Shown piece after piece: positions 26,161-35,563 of a DNA stretch of 64,000 bases; the stretch's first letter is position 1; each line of letters starts with the position of its first letter. Both the position numbers and the translations under genes were made by a program. This stretch comes from Comamonas sp. (GTDB lineage Bacteria > Pseudomonadota > Gammaproteobacteria > Burkholderiales > Burkholderiaceae_C). The stretch lies in the NCBI GenBank assembly GCA_028690035.1, contig JAQVCA010000002.1, forward strand, positions 310,001 through 374,000. Reading direction: 5' to 3'. The notes under the pieces are model-generated. The model ran no database searches, had not been told where the DNA came from, and was given only the letters and a program-made list of their open reading frames with translations.

Positions 26161-27234
26161 ATGCCCCCCCTGCGCCGCTGCCCCACTCCCTTGCGTTCGG
26201 CCTGGCTGGCTGCCGCCCTGCTCGGCCTGGCCCTGCCCACCTGGGCCCAAGCACCCCAGCCCACCCCCGGCCTGACCGTGGTCAACTTTGGCGGCGCCAG
26301 CGGCATCGCCCAGAAAAAGGCCTACTTCGACGCCTACGAAAAAGCCACCGGCACCCCCGTCACGCAGGTGGAATACCACGGCGAGCAAGCGCCCATCCAG
26401 GCCATGGTGCAAGCCGGGCGAGTGACCTGGGATGTGGTCGAGGTGGAAGGCCCCGACCTGCACCGTGGCTGCCCTGCCGGCCTGTTCGAGCACCTGGACT
26501 GGAGCCAGCTGGGCGCGCAGGCCGACTTCATGCCCGAGGCCATCCACCCCTGCGGCGTGGGCAGCTTTGTCTGGGCCACCGTGCTGGCCTACGACGCCGA
26601 CAAGCTCAAGCACGCGCCCCAGGGCTGGAGCGACTTCTGGGACGTGCAGCGCTACCCCGGCAAACGCAGCCTGCGCAAAGGCGCACGCTACAACCTGGAA
26701 TTTGCCCTGATGGCCGATGGCGTGCCCCCTGGCGATGTGTACCGGGTGCTGCAGACCGCGCAAGGCACCGACCGGGCGTTCAACAAGCTCAGCGCGCTCA
26801 AAGCGCACATTCGGTGGTGGGAAGACGGCGACCTGCCCGCGCAGCTGCTGGCAAGCGGCGACGTGACCATGAGCAGCGCCTTCAGTGGCCGCATCCACGC
26901 AGCGCAGCACGCCGGCCAGCACCTGCAGATCACCTGGAGCGGCAACATCAGCGACCTGGATTTCTGGGCCATGCCCAAGGGCGGGCGCAACGCGCAGGCG
27001 GCCCTGCAGTTCATCGCACTGGCCAGCAGCGCCCAGGCCCAGGCCGCCTACGCACGCCACATCGCCTACGGCCCCACCAACACCCGGGCGCTGACCCTGC
27101 TGGAGGTGAAAGTGCTGGAGCAGCTGCCCACCGCCCCGGCCAACAGCAAGAACGCGCTGTGGTTCGATGCCGCGTTCTGGGCCCAGCACGGCGCCGCACT
27201 GGAGCAGCGCTTTGGCGCCTGGCTCGCGCAGTAA
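26161..27234 (+). CDS. ABC-transporter substrate-binding protein, spermidine/putrescine (PotD) type
   Basis: A 357-residue periplasmic binding protein with a Sec signal (AALLGLALPTWAQA). The mature start LTVVNFGGASG, the WDVVEVEG segment, and the FWDVQRYPGKRSLRKG block match polyamine/opine-type binding proteins (PBP type 2). AAGGAGA precedes the ATG at 26161. No permease or ATPase gene adjoins it, so it is an orphan receptor whose transporter is elsewhere or which serves another role. Ligand not assigned. Confidence 0.82.
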   Translation: MPPLRRCPTPLRSAWLAAALLGLALPTWAQAPQPTPGLTVVNFGGASGIAQKKAYFDAYEKATGTPVTQVEYHGEQAPIQAMVQAGRVTWDVVEVEGPDLHRGCPAGLFEHLDWSQLGAQADFMPEAIHPCGVGSFVWATVLAYDADKLKHAPQGWSDFWDVQRYPGKRSLRKGARYNLEFALMADGVPPGDVYRVLQTAQGTDRAFNKLSALKAHIRWWEDGDLPAQLLASGDVTMSSAFSGRIHAAQHAGQHLQITWSGNISDLDFWAMPKGGRNAQAALQFIALASSAQAQAAYARHIAYGPTNTRALTLLEVKVLEQLPTAPANSKNALWFDAAFWAQHGAALEQRFGAWLAQ

Positions 27235-27476
27235 GCCGTTGCCAACATCGGCAGAACGCTCCGGGGTTGGAATACCCTATGGTTAACAAATATGCAACAT
27301 ACATCTAATATGTGTAATATTGTTCAGCCAGGATGTAACTTTGGCCGTGGGTTGGGTTGTGTGGGCACTGGTCAAAGACCTGAACATAGAGAAGCGAAAC
27401 AGCCCATGCTTTGCAAGCCACGGGGGTGTTTGCTAATAAAAATTCTTACGATTTTGGAGCTTTCTTGTCCAAGCAC

Positions 27477-27965
27477 ATGCAAACGTCAAGCGGTTTCACC
27501 CTGATTGAGCTGCTGGTCACCCTGGCCGTGCTGGCCTCCATAGCGGCCCCCAGCTTTCGCACGGTGATCGACAACAACCGCGCCGCCACCCTGAGCAATG
27601 ACGTGCTCGGCTCGCTGTCGCTGGCCCGCAGCGAGGCCGTCAAGCGCGCCCGCAATGTCACCGTGTGCCCCAATACCGACGGCATTGCCGACTGCGTTGA
27701 CACCGATCAGTGGCAAGGTGGCTGGGTCATTTTCTACGACAAAGAAGACGGAACACATGAGTTGCTGCGCGTGACCAACGGGCAAGCGGGGTCGGCCACG
27801 ATCACGGGGCCAAAGAAAGTCGTCTACGCGCCTGCAGGCAATGCAACTGTTACTGGCAGCAACTTCACCGTGACAGCAGGCGATGTCGATGCGCGTCTGG
27901 TCTGCGTGGAGGCCAGCGGCCGCGCCGAAATAAAAATAAAAAAAGGAGACGTCACGTCATGCTGA
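27477..27965 (+). CDS. fimT: Minor type IV pseudopilin, GspH/FimT family
   Basis: A 162-residue pseudopilin that would be part of the pilus-initiating minor-pilin complex. It has a short leader ending in Gly before FTLIELLVTLAVLAS, the prepilin peptidase site and the pilin helix with Glu5. The globular part carries two cysteines in VCPNTDGIADC and a C-terminal Cys pair (LVCVEASG...TSC), typical of FimT. The ATG at 27477 gives a 7-residue leader; the longer frame upstream from 27411 is unlikely. It overlaps pilV and starts the operon. Confidence 0.85.
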   Translation: MQTSSGFTLIELLVTLAVLASIAAPSFRTVIDNNRAATLSNDVLGSLSLARSEAVKRARNVTVCPNTDGIADCVDTDQWQGGWVIFYDKEDGTHELLRVTNGQAGSATITGPKKVVYAPAGNATVTGSNFTVTAGDVDARLVCVEASGRAEIKIKKGDVTSC

Positions 27966-28375
27966 CACAGCGCCCTGGCCGTTGCGACGGCTTCTCCATG
28001 ATTGAGGTGCTGGTCACCATGGTCATCATCAGCGTCGGCCTGCTCGGTGCGGCGGCACTGCAGGTCAAATCCATGCAGTACGCCTACTCCAGCTACCAGC
28101 ACACCATTGCCACCGTGCAAGCCAATGATGCGGTCGAGCGTCTTTGGGCCAACGTATGTGCGTTGCCAACTAAATTTTCAGACATTGAAGAGGACTGGAA
28201 AGCAGCTTGGAAAGACGACACCCGGCTGCCTAAATGGTCGGGCGATATCGACGACAAAGACAGTGGCACCTACACCATCACCATCGGTTGGTATGACCGC
28301 TTTGAGGAAGAGGACGAGGAGGATCGCCAAGTCGTCATCACCACCGCCATTCCGCAGCTGCCCGGCTGTCCCTAG
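27959..28375 (+). CDS. pilV: Type IV pilus minor pilin / modification protein PilV
   Basis: A 138-residue PilV-like minor pilin. The prepilin site is G|FSMIEVLVTMVIISVG (leader 11 residues), as in PilV. The body is short and very acidic near the end (FEEEDEEDRQ), shorter than many PilV proteins (about 170-200). A strong AAGGAG precedes the ATG, which lies inside the end of fimT (7-base overlap). Works with FimT, PilW and PilX in the inner membrane to prime pilus assembly. Confidence 0.82.
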   Translation: MLTQRPGRCDGFSMIEVLVTMVIISVGLLGAAALQVKSMQYAYSSYQHTIATVQANDAVERLWANVCALPTKFSDIEEDWKAAWKDDTRLPKWSGDIDDKDSGTYTITIGWYDRFEEEDEEDRQVVITTAIPQLPGCP

Positions 28376-28386
28376 AAAGTAACACC

Positions 28387-29037
28387 ATGACCACGCACAA
28401 ACGACGCGCACCCTCCAAACCATCCGGGCTCTCGCTGGTCGAGCTTTTGGTGGCCATGGCCATTGGCCTGTTCCTGATCGCAGGCGTGGGCACGGTCTTT
28501 GTCAGCAACCAGACCAGCACCAAAACCAAGCGGGAGCTGGACCACATCCAGGAAAACTTTCGTTTTGGTGCAAACACCCTGCAAAGGGTGCTGCGACAGG
28601 CCAGCGCAATCGACGATGACAGCAGCAACGCCACGACGTTGATCGTGACCCTGCCTGAAGGCGCCCACAACTGCCTGGGCGCTACAGTGGAAGGCACAGA
28701 TGGCGAGACCAATGAATTTGCCCTTGAGAGCAGTAACTTGGTGTGCAAAATCGACGACGGCGGCAGCACAGTGCTGTTCAGCGGCCTGTCTGGCCTGTCG
28801 TTTGCCTATTGGAAGGGTAATTCGACGGGTAATGTGGCAGCGTCATCTCCGGCTCATGCCACCAGCGTGCAGGTGACATTGACCATGCCCGGCCTGCAGG
28901 TGCCCGGCGTGGCGGATGCACCTGCTCAAACCATCCGCTTTTTTGCGGCGCTCAGGGCCAAACTGGTGACCGACTTTGGCACCCCTTCCGGCGGCGGTAC
29001 GCCGGGGACGCCGTCTGCAGGGGCGCCCGCACTGTAA
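28387..29037 (+). CDS. pilW: Minor pilin PilW
   Basis: A 216-residue PilW-type pseudopilin: the leader ends in G|LSLVELLVAMAIGLFLIAGV, the PilW form of the pilin helix. It follows pilV by 11 bases. The body includes a disulfide-capable Cys pair (HNCLGATV...NLVCKI). Its tail is Gly/Pro-rich (GTPSGGGTPGTPSAG). PilW in Pseudomonas is longer (about 270), so this is a short member. Part of the fimT-pilV-pilW-pilX run. Confidence 0.82.
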   Translation: MTTHKRRAPSKPSGLSLVELLVAMAIGLFLIAGVGTVFVSNQTSTKTKRELDHIQENFRFGANTLQRVLRQASAIDDDSSNATTLIVTLPEGAHNCLGATVEGTDGETNEFALESSNLVCKIDDGGSTVLFSGLSGLSFAYWKGNSTGNVAASSPAHATSVQVTLTMPGLQVPGVADAPAQTIRFFAALRAKLVTDFGTPSGGGTPGTPSAGAPAL

Positions 29038-29141
29038 GAAACATGCCCCCCCAAATATTAAAAACAACGAAGACTTCATTATCACAGTGTCCAGCTGCAG
29101 TTGATTTTTCTATCATTTATTTTTATAAGTAGGAGCACCCC

Positions 29142-30332
29142 ATGCATTACCAAGCACGCCATGCCCAACGCGGCGCAGCACTTCTTGTTGGGGTGATATT
29201 GACCATGGTCACCGCCATGGTAGCCCTGTCCTCCATGCGTGGCAGCCAGTTTCAGGAAGGCATGACGGCCAATTTGAACCACAAGGCCATTGCCTTTACG
29301 GCTGCAGAGGCTGGGGCAAGTGAATTTTTCAAGTGGCTGAGTACCGAGCAAGCAAATAACAGCATCGACTGGGAAAATGCCACCTGGCAAAATAAATGGC
29401 AAAAATCAAATAGTGGACCTATTCAAACCAGTGCCAGCGGAGACAACAAGGCAGGGGATAAAGGGTTTTTTTGGATTGCTCCAACTGATGTGACATGGAA
29501 TCCCAATTTTGTGAAAGTCGTTATTACCGGTCAATCGGGCCCCAGCGCCGACAATGCCCTTGGACGTGCGCAGATTGCCATCCAATTGCAGCGCCCCACC
29601 TCTGGTGGCCCGCATCCTGCTTTTATGACAGGGTTATTGGCAAATAAAAATATCGAAATCAAAGGTAATGCAAACTTACAAGGTAGCGCACACGCCAATG
29701 GTAATTTTGACGTTACTGGCGGTAATAGCTCGCTTAATGATCGTACAAAAATAGACGAAGAGGGCAATACTGTTACGTTGGTTTCCAAAGTATCAGCCCA
29801 AAAAACTGCAAGCATGAGCAAAGTCAATCAGGATAAAGTGATTTCTAATGCAAATTTAGTAGATGTACCTTCAGCGAAGAAATATATTGAAGCCAATGAA
29901 AACATACCGGGAGTTATTAAATCTTGCTCCATTCCAAGTGGTAATCTTAAGGGTGCCGTCTATTTTTGCTCTGGCGACTTAACGACCGATGGCGACTTCT
30001 CAAATGCAACAATTCTTGCAACAGGTAATGTCACGCACAAGGGATCATCTAAACTTGGTGAAAGTCAAGAACTAACAGTAATGATCGTGGCGCAAGGCGA
30101 GATAACCATCAATGGAAAGAACGATACGTATGGGGTATTTTGGTCGGATGGCAACGTAACACAAAATGGGTCTTCGGTTCTTGGAGGTGCAGTCATTGCA
30201 GGCGGAAACATCACGCGAAATGGTGTATTCAACTATAAGCAATACGACGATTTCGGGGGCCTGAGCCTACCTACAGCACCAGCCAGCGGGCTTGCCATCA
30301 CCCATTGGGCTGAAGCGCTCCCCAGCCCCTAA
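29142..30332 (+). CDS. pilX: PilX-like minor pilin with beta-helix-type C-terminal domain
   Basis: A 396-residue protein. Its first ~70 residues match the PilX N-terminal domain (RGAALLVGVILTMVTAMVALSSMRG, without a Glu5). Residues ~165-380 are unlike standard PilX (about 195 residues): short Gly/Asn-rich repeats such as NIEIKGNANLQGSAHANG, ATILATGNVTHKGS and GDGNVTQNGSS-like turns suggest a right-handed beta-helix. One Cys pair (SCSIPS...FCSGD) is visible. The coding DNA is clearly more AT-rich than its neighbours. It ends the operon; no pilY1 or pilE follows. Confidence 0.72.
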   Translation: MHYQARHAQRGAALLVGVILTMVTAMVALSSMRGSQFQEGMTANLNHKAIAFTAAEAGASEFFKWLSTEQANNSIDWENATWQNKWQKSNSGPIQTSASGDNKAGDKGFFWIAPTDVTWNPNFVKVVITGQSGPSADNALGRAQIAIQLQRPTSGGPHPAFMTGLLANKNIEIKGNANLQGSAHANGNFDVTGGNSSLNDRTKIDEEGNTVTLVSKVSAQKTASMSKVNQDKVISNANLVDVPSAKKYIEANENIPGVIKSCSIPSGNLKGAVYFCSGDLTTDGDFSNATILATGNVTHKGSSKLGESQELTVMIVAQGEITINGKNDTYGVFWSDGNVTQNGSSVLGGAVIAGGNITRNGVFNYKQYDDFGGLSLPTAPASGLAITHWAEALPSP

Positions 30333-30342
30333 CACCCATCCT

Positions 30343-31344
30343 CTACAACGACTCCCGCTTCGGATCGCGCTCCAGCAGCAAGCGCACGGCGGCCTGGGCG
30401 CTCATGCGGCCCTCCAGCAGGGCCAACACCGCCGTGGCAATGGGCATTTCCACCCCGGCCACTTGGGCCCGTTGCACCACGGTGCGCGCGCTGTACACGC
30501 CTTCGGCCACATGGCCCAGCGACTGCACCGCCGCTTCCAGGCTCAGGCCCTGGGCCAGCAGCAGGCCCACCTTGCGGTTGCGCGACAGGTCGCCGGTGGC
30601 GGTCAGCATCAAATCGCCCAGGCCCGATAAGCCCATAAAGGTCTGCGCCTGCGCGCCCAGCGCCACGCCCAGGCGCGTCATCTCGGCCAGCCCCCGGGTG
30701 AGCAAGGCGGCGCGCGCGTTCAGGCCCAGCTTCAGGCCATCGCACAGCCCGGCGGCTATGGCCAGCACGTTTTTGACGGCACCGCCCACCTCCACGCCCA
30801 CGATGTCGTCGTTGGCGTACACGCGCAGCGCCCCGCCGTGCAGCGCCTGCTGCAGGCGCGCGCGCACGCTGGCATCGGTGCTGGCGGCCACCAGGCAGGT
30901 GGGCAGGCCTTGCGCCACTTCCAGGGCAAAGCTGGGGCCGCTCAGGGCACCACAGTGCAGCTGGGGCGCGGCCTGGGCAGCCACTTCGTGCGGCATCCAG
31001 CCCTGCGCCCCGGCCTCAAATCCTTTGCACAGCCAGGCCACCGGGGCGCTGACCTGCGCCTGCGCCAGCAGGCCCAGGGTGCTGCGCAGCGCCGCCATGG
31101 GCGTGCCGACGATGACCAAGTCCGCCCCCGCCAGCAGGGGCTGCAGCGGCCCGTGCTGCACGGCCAGCGTGGGGGCAAACACCTGCCCGGGCAGGTAGCG
31201 CGCATTGCAGCGCTGCGCCTGCATGGCCTGGGCCTGGGCGGCGTCGCGCGCCCACAGGTGGACTTCGTGCCCCGCCTCGTGGCGCGCGGCGGCCATGGCA
31301 ATGGCGGTGCCCCAGGCACCTGCGCCGATGACGATGACTTTCAT
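30343..31344 (-). CDS. gpsA: Glycerol-3-phosphate dehydrogenase [NAD(P)+]
   Basis: GpsA reduces dihydroxyacetone phosphate to sn-glycerol 3-phosphate for phospholipid synthesis. The 333-residue product starts with the Rossmann motif [16 protein letters not shown] (residues 4-19), and contains [10 protein letters not shown], the catalytic-lysine region [20 protein letters not shown], and [14 protein letters not shown] [14 protein letters not shown]. The ATG at 31344 is chosen because MKVIVIGAG begins the family. It is last in the rhodanese-grxC-secB-gpsA set, separated from secB by a terminator and a repeat. Confidence 0.95.
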   Translation of the reverse strand: MKVIVIGAGAWGTAIAMAAARHEAGHEVHLWARDAAQAQAMQAQRCNARYLPGQVFAPTLAVQHGPLQPLLAGADLVIVGTPMAALRSTLGLLAQAQVSAPVAWLCKGFEAGAQGWMPHEVAAQAAPQLHCGALSGPSFALEVAQGLPTCLVAASTDASVRARLQQALHGGALRVYANDDIVGVEVGGAVKNVLAIAAGLCDGLKLGLNARAALLTRGLAEMTRLGVALGAQAQTFMGLSGLGDLMLTATGDLSRNRKVGLLLAQGLSLEAAVQSLGHVAEGVYSARTVVQRAQVAGVEMPIATAVLALLEGRMSAQAAVRLLLERDPKRESL

Positions 31345-31424
31345 GGCACTGGTGGCACTGGTAGCACGCATGGCCTTGACTCCTGATGGTTGGTTTCTGA
31401 TGGTGGTTGCACTATCAAATAACG

Positions 31425-31501
31425 TAGCTACTGGCGCTGGACTGGTAACGTTTTCTGCATGTTTTTATCTAAAAACGTTACCAGTCAAGCGCTAGCAGCT
31501 A
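31425..31501. repeat. 77-bp palindromic intergenic repeat, copy 4
   Basis: Ends TAGCTACTGGCGCTGG and TCAAGCGCTAGCAGCTA. Inside, ACTGGTAACGTTTT pairs with AAAACGTTACCAGT, giving a long stem. It lies between secB and gpsA. Confidence 0.88.
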
Positions 31502-31533
31502 TTTAAATATGAGCTAGCCCATGGGGCAGCCAC

Positions 31534-31556
31534 AAAAAAGCCCCATACAAGGGGCT
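31534..31556 (-). terminator. Intrinsic terminator after secB
   Basis: On the minus strand AGCCCC pairs with GGGGCT around a six-base loop, followed by six T residues. It lies 20 bases past the secB stop codon and would separate secB from gpsA unless leaky. Confidence 0.8.
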
Positions 31557-31576
31557 GCCGTGCGCGCGTGCTGCGC

Positions 31577-32038
31577 TTATTGCAGTTGCTGGCCAGCTTC
31601 TTGCTGGGCGCCAGCGTTGGCTTGCTGCTGTTCGTAGAGCAGCTGGAAGTTGATTTCTGCCATATGTACGGGCGGGAAGCCAGCGCGGTTGATGACATCG
31701 GCCACGTTGCCGCGCAGGTAGGGGTAGAGAATTTGCGGGCAGGAGATGCCGATCACGGTGTTGAGCTGCTCGTCGGGCACGCCACGGATTTCAAAGATGC
31801 CGGCTTGCTTGGCCTCGACCAGAAACACGGTTTTGTCTTCGATTTTGGTGTGGACGGTGGCCATCACCGCCACTTCGTAGATGCCTTCGGCCACGGGGGT
31901 GGCTTCCACGCCCAGCTGGATGTCCAGGCTGGGCTGTGTCTGCTCCAGCAAGATGGCGGGGGAGTTGGGTTGCTCCAGAGACAGGTCTTTCAGATAGACG
32001 CGCTGGATTTGAAAGACGGGAGCTTCTTGTTCGGACAT
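31577..32038 (-). CDS. secB: Protein-export chaperone SecB
   Basis: SecB holds precursor proteins unfolded in the cytoplasm and hands them to SecA. The 153-residue acidic protein has the family blocks [19 protein letters not shown] near the N-terminus, [12 protein letters not shown], and [32 protein letters not shown]. It lies 88 bases after grxC and 230 before gpsA in the order known from E. coli. The C-terminal tail is Gln/Ala-rich and probably disordered. Confidence 0.97.
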   Translation of the reverse strand: MSEQEAPVFQIQRVYLKDLSLEQPNSPAILLEQTQPSLDIQLGVEATPVAEGIYEVAVMATVHTKIEDKTVFLVEAKQAGIFEIRGVPDEQLNTVIGISCPQILYPYLRGNVADVINRAGFPPVHMAEINFQLLYEQQQANAGAQQEAGQQLQ

Positions 32039-32100
32039 ACAAACTTTCTGACGTGGAGAGAAACGGGAGGAACGGGAAAAATCGAGACAGCGCGCAGCTT

Positions 32101-32127
32101 GAACGCCTTGAACGCCTTGAACGCCTT
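32101..32127. repeat. Three tandem copies of GAACGCCTT
   Basis: Three perfect 9-bp units, flanked by degenerate units on both sides, run up to the grxC stop codon in the secB-grxC gap. The last unit overlaps the stop by two bases. Confidence 0.9.
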
Positions 32128-32383
32128 AAACGCCCAGCAGCGGCATCAGGCCGCCTTTGGCGTCCAGCGCGGCCAGATCGTCGTAACCACCGACGTGGGT
32201 GGCGCCAATGAAAATCTGCGGCACGGTGCGTCGGCCCGTGCTCTCCATCATTTGCGTGCGCGCGGCGGGGTCTTGATCGACGCGGATTTCTTCGATCTGC
32301 GCCACACCCCGCGAGGCCAGCAACTGCTTGGCACGGATGCAGTAGGGGCACACGGCGGTGGTGTACATCTTGACGGCTTGCAT
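32126..32383 (-). CDS. grxC: Glutaredoxin 3
   Basis: An 85-residue dithiol glutaredoxin that reduces disulfides with glutathione. The active site CPYC is at residues ~12-15 (YTTAVCPYCIRAK), followed by the GSH-binding TVPQIFIG (cis-Pro) and GGYDDLAALD segments. The ATG at 32383 has AAGGA at good spacing; an ATG nine bases upstream lies too close to that site. Sits between the rhodanese and secB genes. Confidence 0.95.
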   Translation of the reverse strand: MQAVKMYTTAVCPYCIRAKQLLASRGVAQIEEIRVDQDPAARTQMMESTGRRTVPQIFIGATHVGGYDDLAALDAKGGLMPLLGV

Positions 32384-32460
32384 GGAGGACATCCTTTCTC
32401 AGGCGATGGGGAAATAAAAAGCCCGTGGTGCGGCGGGCCGCTGCTGCAACTGGGGCCGCT

Positions 32461-32868
32461 TCAGCTTTTTACAACCGGCAAACCGGCAGCGCGCCAAGCC
32501 TGCAGGCCACCGGCCAGCGCCTCGGCCTGGTCGTAGCCCAGTTTGCGTGCCAGCACCTGGGCGCGCACGGCGCGCGGGCTGGTGGCGCAGACCAGAATCA
32601 CCGGCAGGGCCTTGTTTTTCACCACCTGGGGCAGGCGCTCTTCAATTTGCGCCAGGGGCACATTCTTGGCGTTGGTGATGTGGCCGGCGGCAAACTCGGC
32701 CGGCTCGCGCACATCGATGACCACGGCTTTTTCGCGGTTGATGCGTTGCACCGCGTTTTGCGGGCTCAGGCTGCCGCCCCCGGCGCGGCGCAGCGCTGGC
32801 AGCGCCAGGGCGATGCCACTCACCAAGGCCAACGTAAAGAGATACCAGTTTTCGATGAAAAAGCTCAC
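32461..32868 (-). CDS. Membrane-anchored rhodanese-like protein (YibN type)
   Basis: A 135-residue protein with one N-terminal membrane helix (WYLFTLALVSGIALALPAL) and a single rhodanese domain. The active-site cysteine lies in VCATSPRAVRAQ, replacing the typical CxxGxR loop. The GTG at 32868 is chosen since AAGGA precedes it; the longer upstream frame has no such site. E. coli has yibN in the same place before grxC-secB-gpsA. Substrate unknown. Confidence 0.85.
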   Translation of the reverse strand: MSFFIENWYLFTLALVSGIALALPALRRAGGGSLSPQNAVQRINREKAVVIDVREPAEFAAGHITNAKNVPLAQIEERLPQVVKNKALPVILVCATSPRAVRAQVLARKLGYDQAEALAGGLQAWRAAGLPVVKS

Positions 32869-33128
32869 AGCAATCCTTGGGATAAATAAATCAGGCAGAT
32901 CCGGCCCGCGCGCCCGTGCCCATGCACCGCAGCAAAAAACGGCCAAATCCGCGCAAAACGCGAGATTTTAGGCGCTTCACTGCAGACCCAATCGCTTGGC
33001 GCAGGCTGCACCCCCTAAAATGACCGACGCGCTGGCCCCCGGCCAGCCTGTCTGCACGCGCGGAGCAATTGCCGCTTTTTTGCCCACTTTTTTGACTGTT
33101 GCGCGCCTTTTGGCGCGGTATGCCGCCC

Positions 33129-33872
33129 ATGTACAAACTCGTGCTTATTCGCCACGGCGAATCGACTTGGAATCTTGAAAACCGCTTCACCGGCTGGACC
33201 GATGTGGACCTGACACCCACCGGCGTGTCCCAGGCCATGTCGGCAGGCAAGCTGCTCAAGGCCGAAGGCTTTGAGTTCGACCAGGCCTACACCAGCGTGC
33301 TCAAGCGCGCCATCCACACCCTGTGGTACGCCCTGGACGAAATGGACAGCACCTGGCTGCCCGTCGTCAAAGACTGGCGCCTGAACGAGCGCCACTACGG
33401 CGCGCTGCAAGGGCTGAACAAGGCCGACATGGCCAAGCAGTACGGCGATGAGCAAGTGCTCGTCTGGCGCCGCAGCTACGACACCCCGCCTCCGGCCCTG
33501 GAAGCCAACGATCCGCGCAGCCAGCGCGGTGAGCGCCGCTACGCAAGCCTGGCACCCGAGCAAATCCCGCTCACCGAGTGCCTCAAAGACACCGTGGCGC
33601 GCGTCGTGCCGTTCTGGAATGAAACCCTGGCGCCACAAATCAAAGACGGCAAGCGCATCGTCATTGCCGCGCATGGCAACTCCATCCGCGCGCTGGTCAA
33701 GTACCTGGACAACATTGCCGACGATGCCATCGTGGGCGTGAACATCCCCAACGGCATTCCGCTGGTCTATGAGCTGGACGCCTCTTTAAAACCCCTGCGC
33801 AGCTACTACCTGGGGGATGCCGAGGCCGCCGCCAAGGCCGCCGCCGCCGTGGCCGCGCAAGGCAAGGCATAA
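33129..33872 (+). CDS. gpmA: 2,3-bisphosphoglycerate-dependent phosphoglycerate mutase
   Basis: GpmA interconverts 3- and 2-phosphoglycerate in glycolysis through a phosphohistidine. The 247-residue product has the phospho-acceptor LIRHGES (His9) and the blocks [28 protein letters not shown], and [15 protein letters not shown] with the second histidine. The ATG at 33129 begins the family sequence. The last ~15 residues are Ala/Lys-rich. It heads a gpmA-ctp-moeB run on the plus strand, divergent from the rhodanese gene. Confidence 0.96.
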   Translation: MYKLVLIRHGESTWNLENRFTGWTDVDLTPTGVSQAMSAGKLLKAEGFEFDQAYTSVLKRAIHTLWYALDEMDSTWLPVVKDWRLNERHYGALQGLNKADMAKQYGDEQVLVWRRSYDTPPPALEANDPRSQRGERRYASLAPEQIPLTECLKDTVARVVPFWNETLAPQIKDGKRIVIAAHGNSIRALVKYLDNIADDAIVGVNIPNGIPLVYELDASLKPLRSYYLGDAEAAAKAAAAVAAQGKA

Positions 33873-33974
33873 AGAGCGCCAGCACACGGCGTCAACCACC
33901 GCGCACCGCGCCGCCACACCCGCTTGCGGCGGCGCGGGCCGGTTCAAGGGCAAGGGCAAGGTAAGGGAGGGTCT

Positions 33975-35441
33975 ATGGGGCAAAAGTTGAAAATCGCCAG
34001 CTGGGTCGCGCTGGGCGTGCTGGCCGGGTCGCTGACCACGGTGTCGCTGCAAACGGTGGCGCGCAGTGGCATGTCGCCGCTGCCGCTGGAAGAAATCCAG
34101 CAGCTGTCTGCCGTTTTCGGCATCATCAAAACCGATTACGTCGAGCCGGTGAACGACAAAAAGCTCATCACCGATGCCATCTCGGGCATGGTGTCCAGCC
34201 TGGATCCGCACTCGCAGTATTTCGACAAAAAGTCGTTCAAGGAATTTCGGGAAGGCACCAGCGGCAAGTTTGTCGGCGTGGGCATTGAAATCACCCAGGA
34301 AGACGGGTTGATCAAAATCGTCTCGCCTATTGAAGGTTCGCCCGCCGACCGCGCCGGGCTCAAGACCAACGACCTGATCACCAAGATTGACGACACCGCC
34401 GTCAAAAGCCTGACGCTCAACGAAGCGGTCAAGCGCATGCGCGGCGAGCCCAACACCAAGGTGACGCTGACCATTTTGCGCCGTGACGAGGCGCGCAATT
34501 TCCCGGTCACCATCACGCGCGAAGAAATCAAAACCCAGTCGGTCAAAGCCAAAATGATCGAACCGGGCTATGGCTGGGTGCGCCTGAGCCAGTTCCAAGA
34601 GCGCACGGTGGAAGACTTTGTGCGCAAAGTCACCGAGCTGTACGCGCAAGACCCCAAGCTCAAGGGCTTGGTGCTGGATTTGCGCAACGACCCCGGCGGC
34701 TTGCTGGATGCGGCCGTGGCCATCTCGGCGGCCTTTTTGCCCCAAGGGGTGACGGTGGTGAGCACCGATGGCCAGCTCGAAGAAAGCAAGGCCGTCTTCA
34801 AGGCCGAGCCCCAGTTCTACGCCCGGCGCAGCGGTGATCCGCTGGCCGATCTGCCCGCTGCGCTGAAAAAAGTGCCGCTGGTGGTGCTGGTCAATGAAGG
34901 CTCGGCCTCGGCCAGCGAGATCGTCGCCGGGGCCCTGCAAGACCACAAGCGCGCCACCATCATGGGCAGCCAGACCTTTGGCAAGGGCTCGGTGCAAACC
35001 GTGCGCCCGCTGGGGCCCGATACCGGCATGAAGCTGACCACGGCGCTGTACTACACGCCCAGCGGCAAATCCATCCAGGCCAAGGGCATCGTGCCCGACG
35101 TGATGGTCGATGAAACCGCAGAAGGCGATGTCTATGCCGCGCTGCGCATGCGCGAGGCCGATTTGGACAAGCACTTGTCGGTGGATAAGGCCGACGAATC
35201 GGTGGCCTTGGCCGCGCGCGAAAAAGCCCGTGAAGAAGCGCGCAAGCGCCTGGAAGAAGACAGCAAAAAGCCGCCCGAAGAGCGCCGCCTGCCCGAGTTT
35301 GGTTCAGAGAAAGACTTCCAGCTGCAGCAAGCGCTCAACCAGCTCAAGGGCAAACCCGTGCTGGTCAGCAAGACGCTGACCGAGCGCAAGCCCGAGCCCA
35401 AGGACGACGATGCCCAGGACGATGGCGCGGCAGCCGAGTAA
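33975..35441 (+). CDS. C-terminal processing peptidase, S41 family
   Basis: A 488-residue periplasmic serine protease of the CtpA/Prc type, anchored by a hydrophobic N-terminal segment (residues ~7-28). A PDZ domain covers ~95-180 (GKFVGVGIEIT...SPADRAGLKTNDLI), then the S41 core with YGWVRLSQFQ, LDLRNDPGG, the catalytic serine in NEGSASASEI and the general-base lysine in FGKGSVQ. The tail is highly charged and low in complexity. GGGAGG precedes the ATG at 33975. Substrates are unknown; the family trims exported proteins and envelope enzymes. Confidence 0.92.
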   Translation: MGQKLKIASWVALGVLAGSLTTVSLQTVARSGMSPLPLEEIQQLSAVFGIIKTDYVEPVNDKKLITDAISGMVSSLDPHSQYFDKKSFKEFREGTSGKFVGVGIEITQEDGLIKIVSPIEGSPADRAGLKTNDLITKIDDTAVKSLTLNEAVKRMRGEPNTKVTLTILRRDEARNFPVTITREEIKTQSVKAKMIEPGYGWVRLSQFQERTVEDFVRKVTELYAQDPKLKGLVLDLRNDPGGLLDAAVAISAAFLPQGVTVVSTDGQLEESKAVFKAEPQFYARRSGDPLADLPAALKKVPLVVLVNEGSASASEIVAGALQDHKRATIMGSQTFGKGSVQTVRPLGPDTGMKLTTALYYTPSGKSIQAKGIVPDVMVDETAEGDVYAALRMREADLDKHLSVDKADESVALAAREKAREEARKRLEEDSKKPPEERRLPEFGSEKDFQLQQALNQLKGKPVLVSKTLTERKPEPKDDDAQDDGAAAE

Positions 35442-35468
35442 GCCGTCCACCCAACCTATTTATTTTCA

Positions 35469-35546
35469 TAGCGTTTCGCGCTGAACCAACAAGGGTTTCA
35501 GGTGGTTTTCTGCCTGAAACCCTTTGTACATCAGCGGCACGCGCTA
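35469..35546. repeat. 78-bp palindromic intergenic repeat, copy 5
   Basis: Ends TAGCGTTTCGCGCTGAACC and ATCAGCGGCACGCGCTA, with an internal stem (AAGGGTTTCAGG and CCTGAAACCCTT). It fills the ctp-moeB gap and ends 17 bases before the moeB ATG, which lacks a Shine-Dalgarno sequence. Confidence 0.85.
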
Positions 35547-35563
35547 TTTATTTTTAGTTCTGT

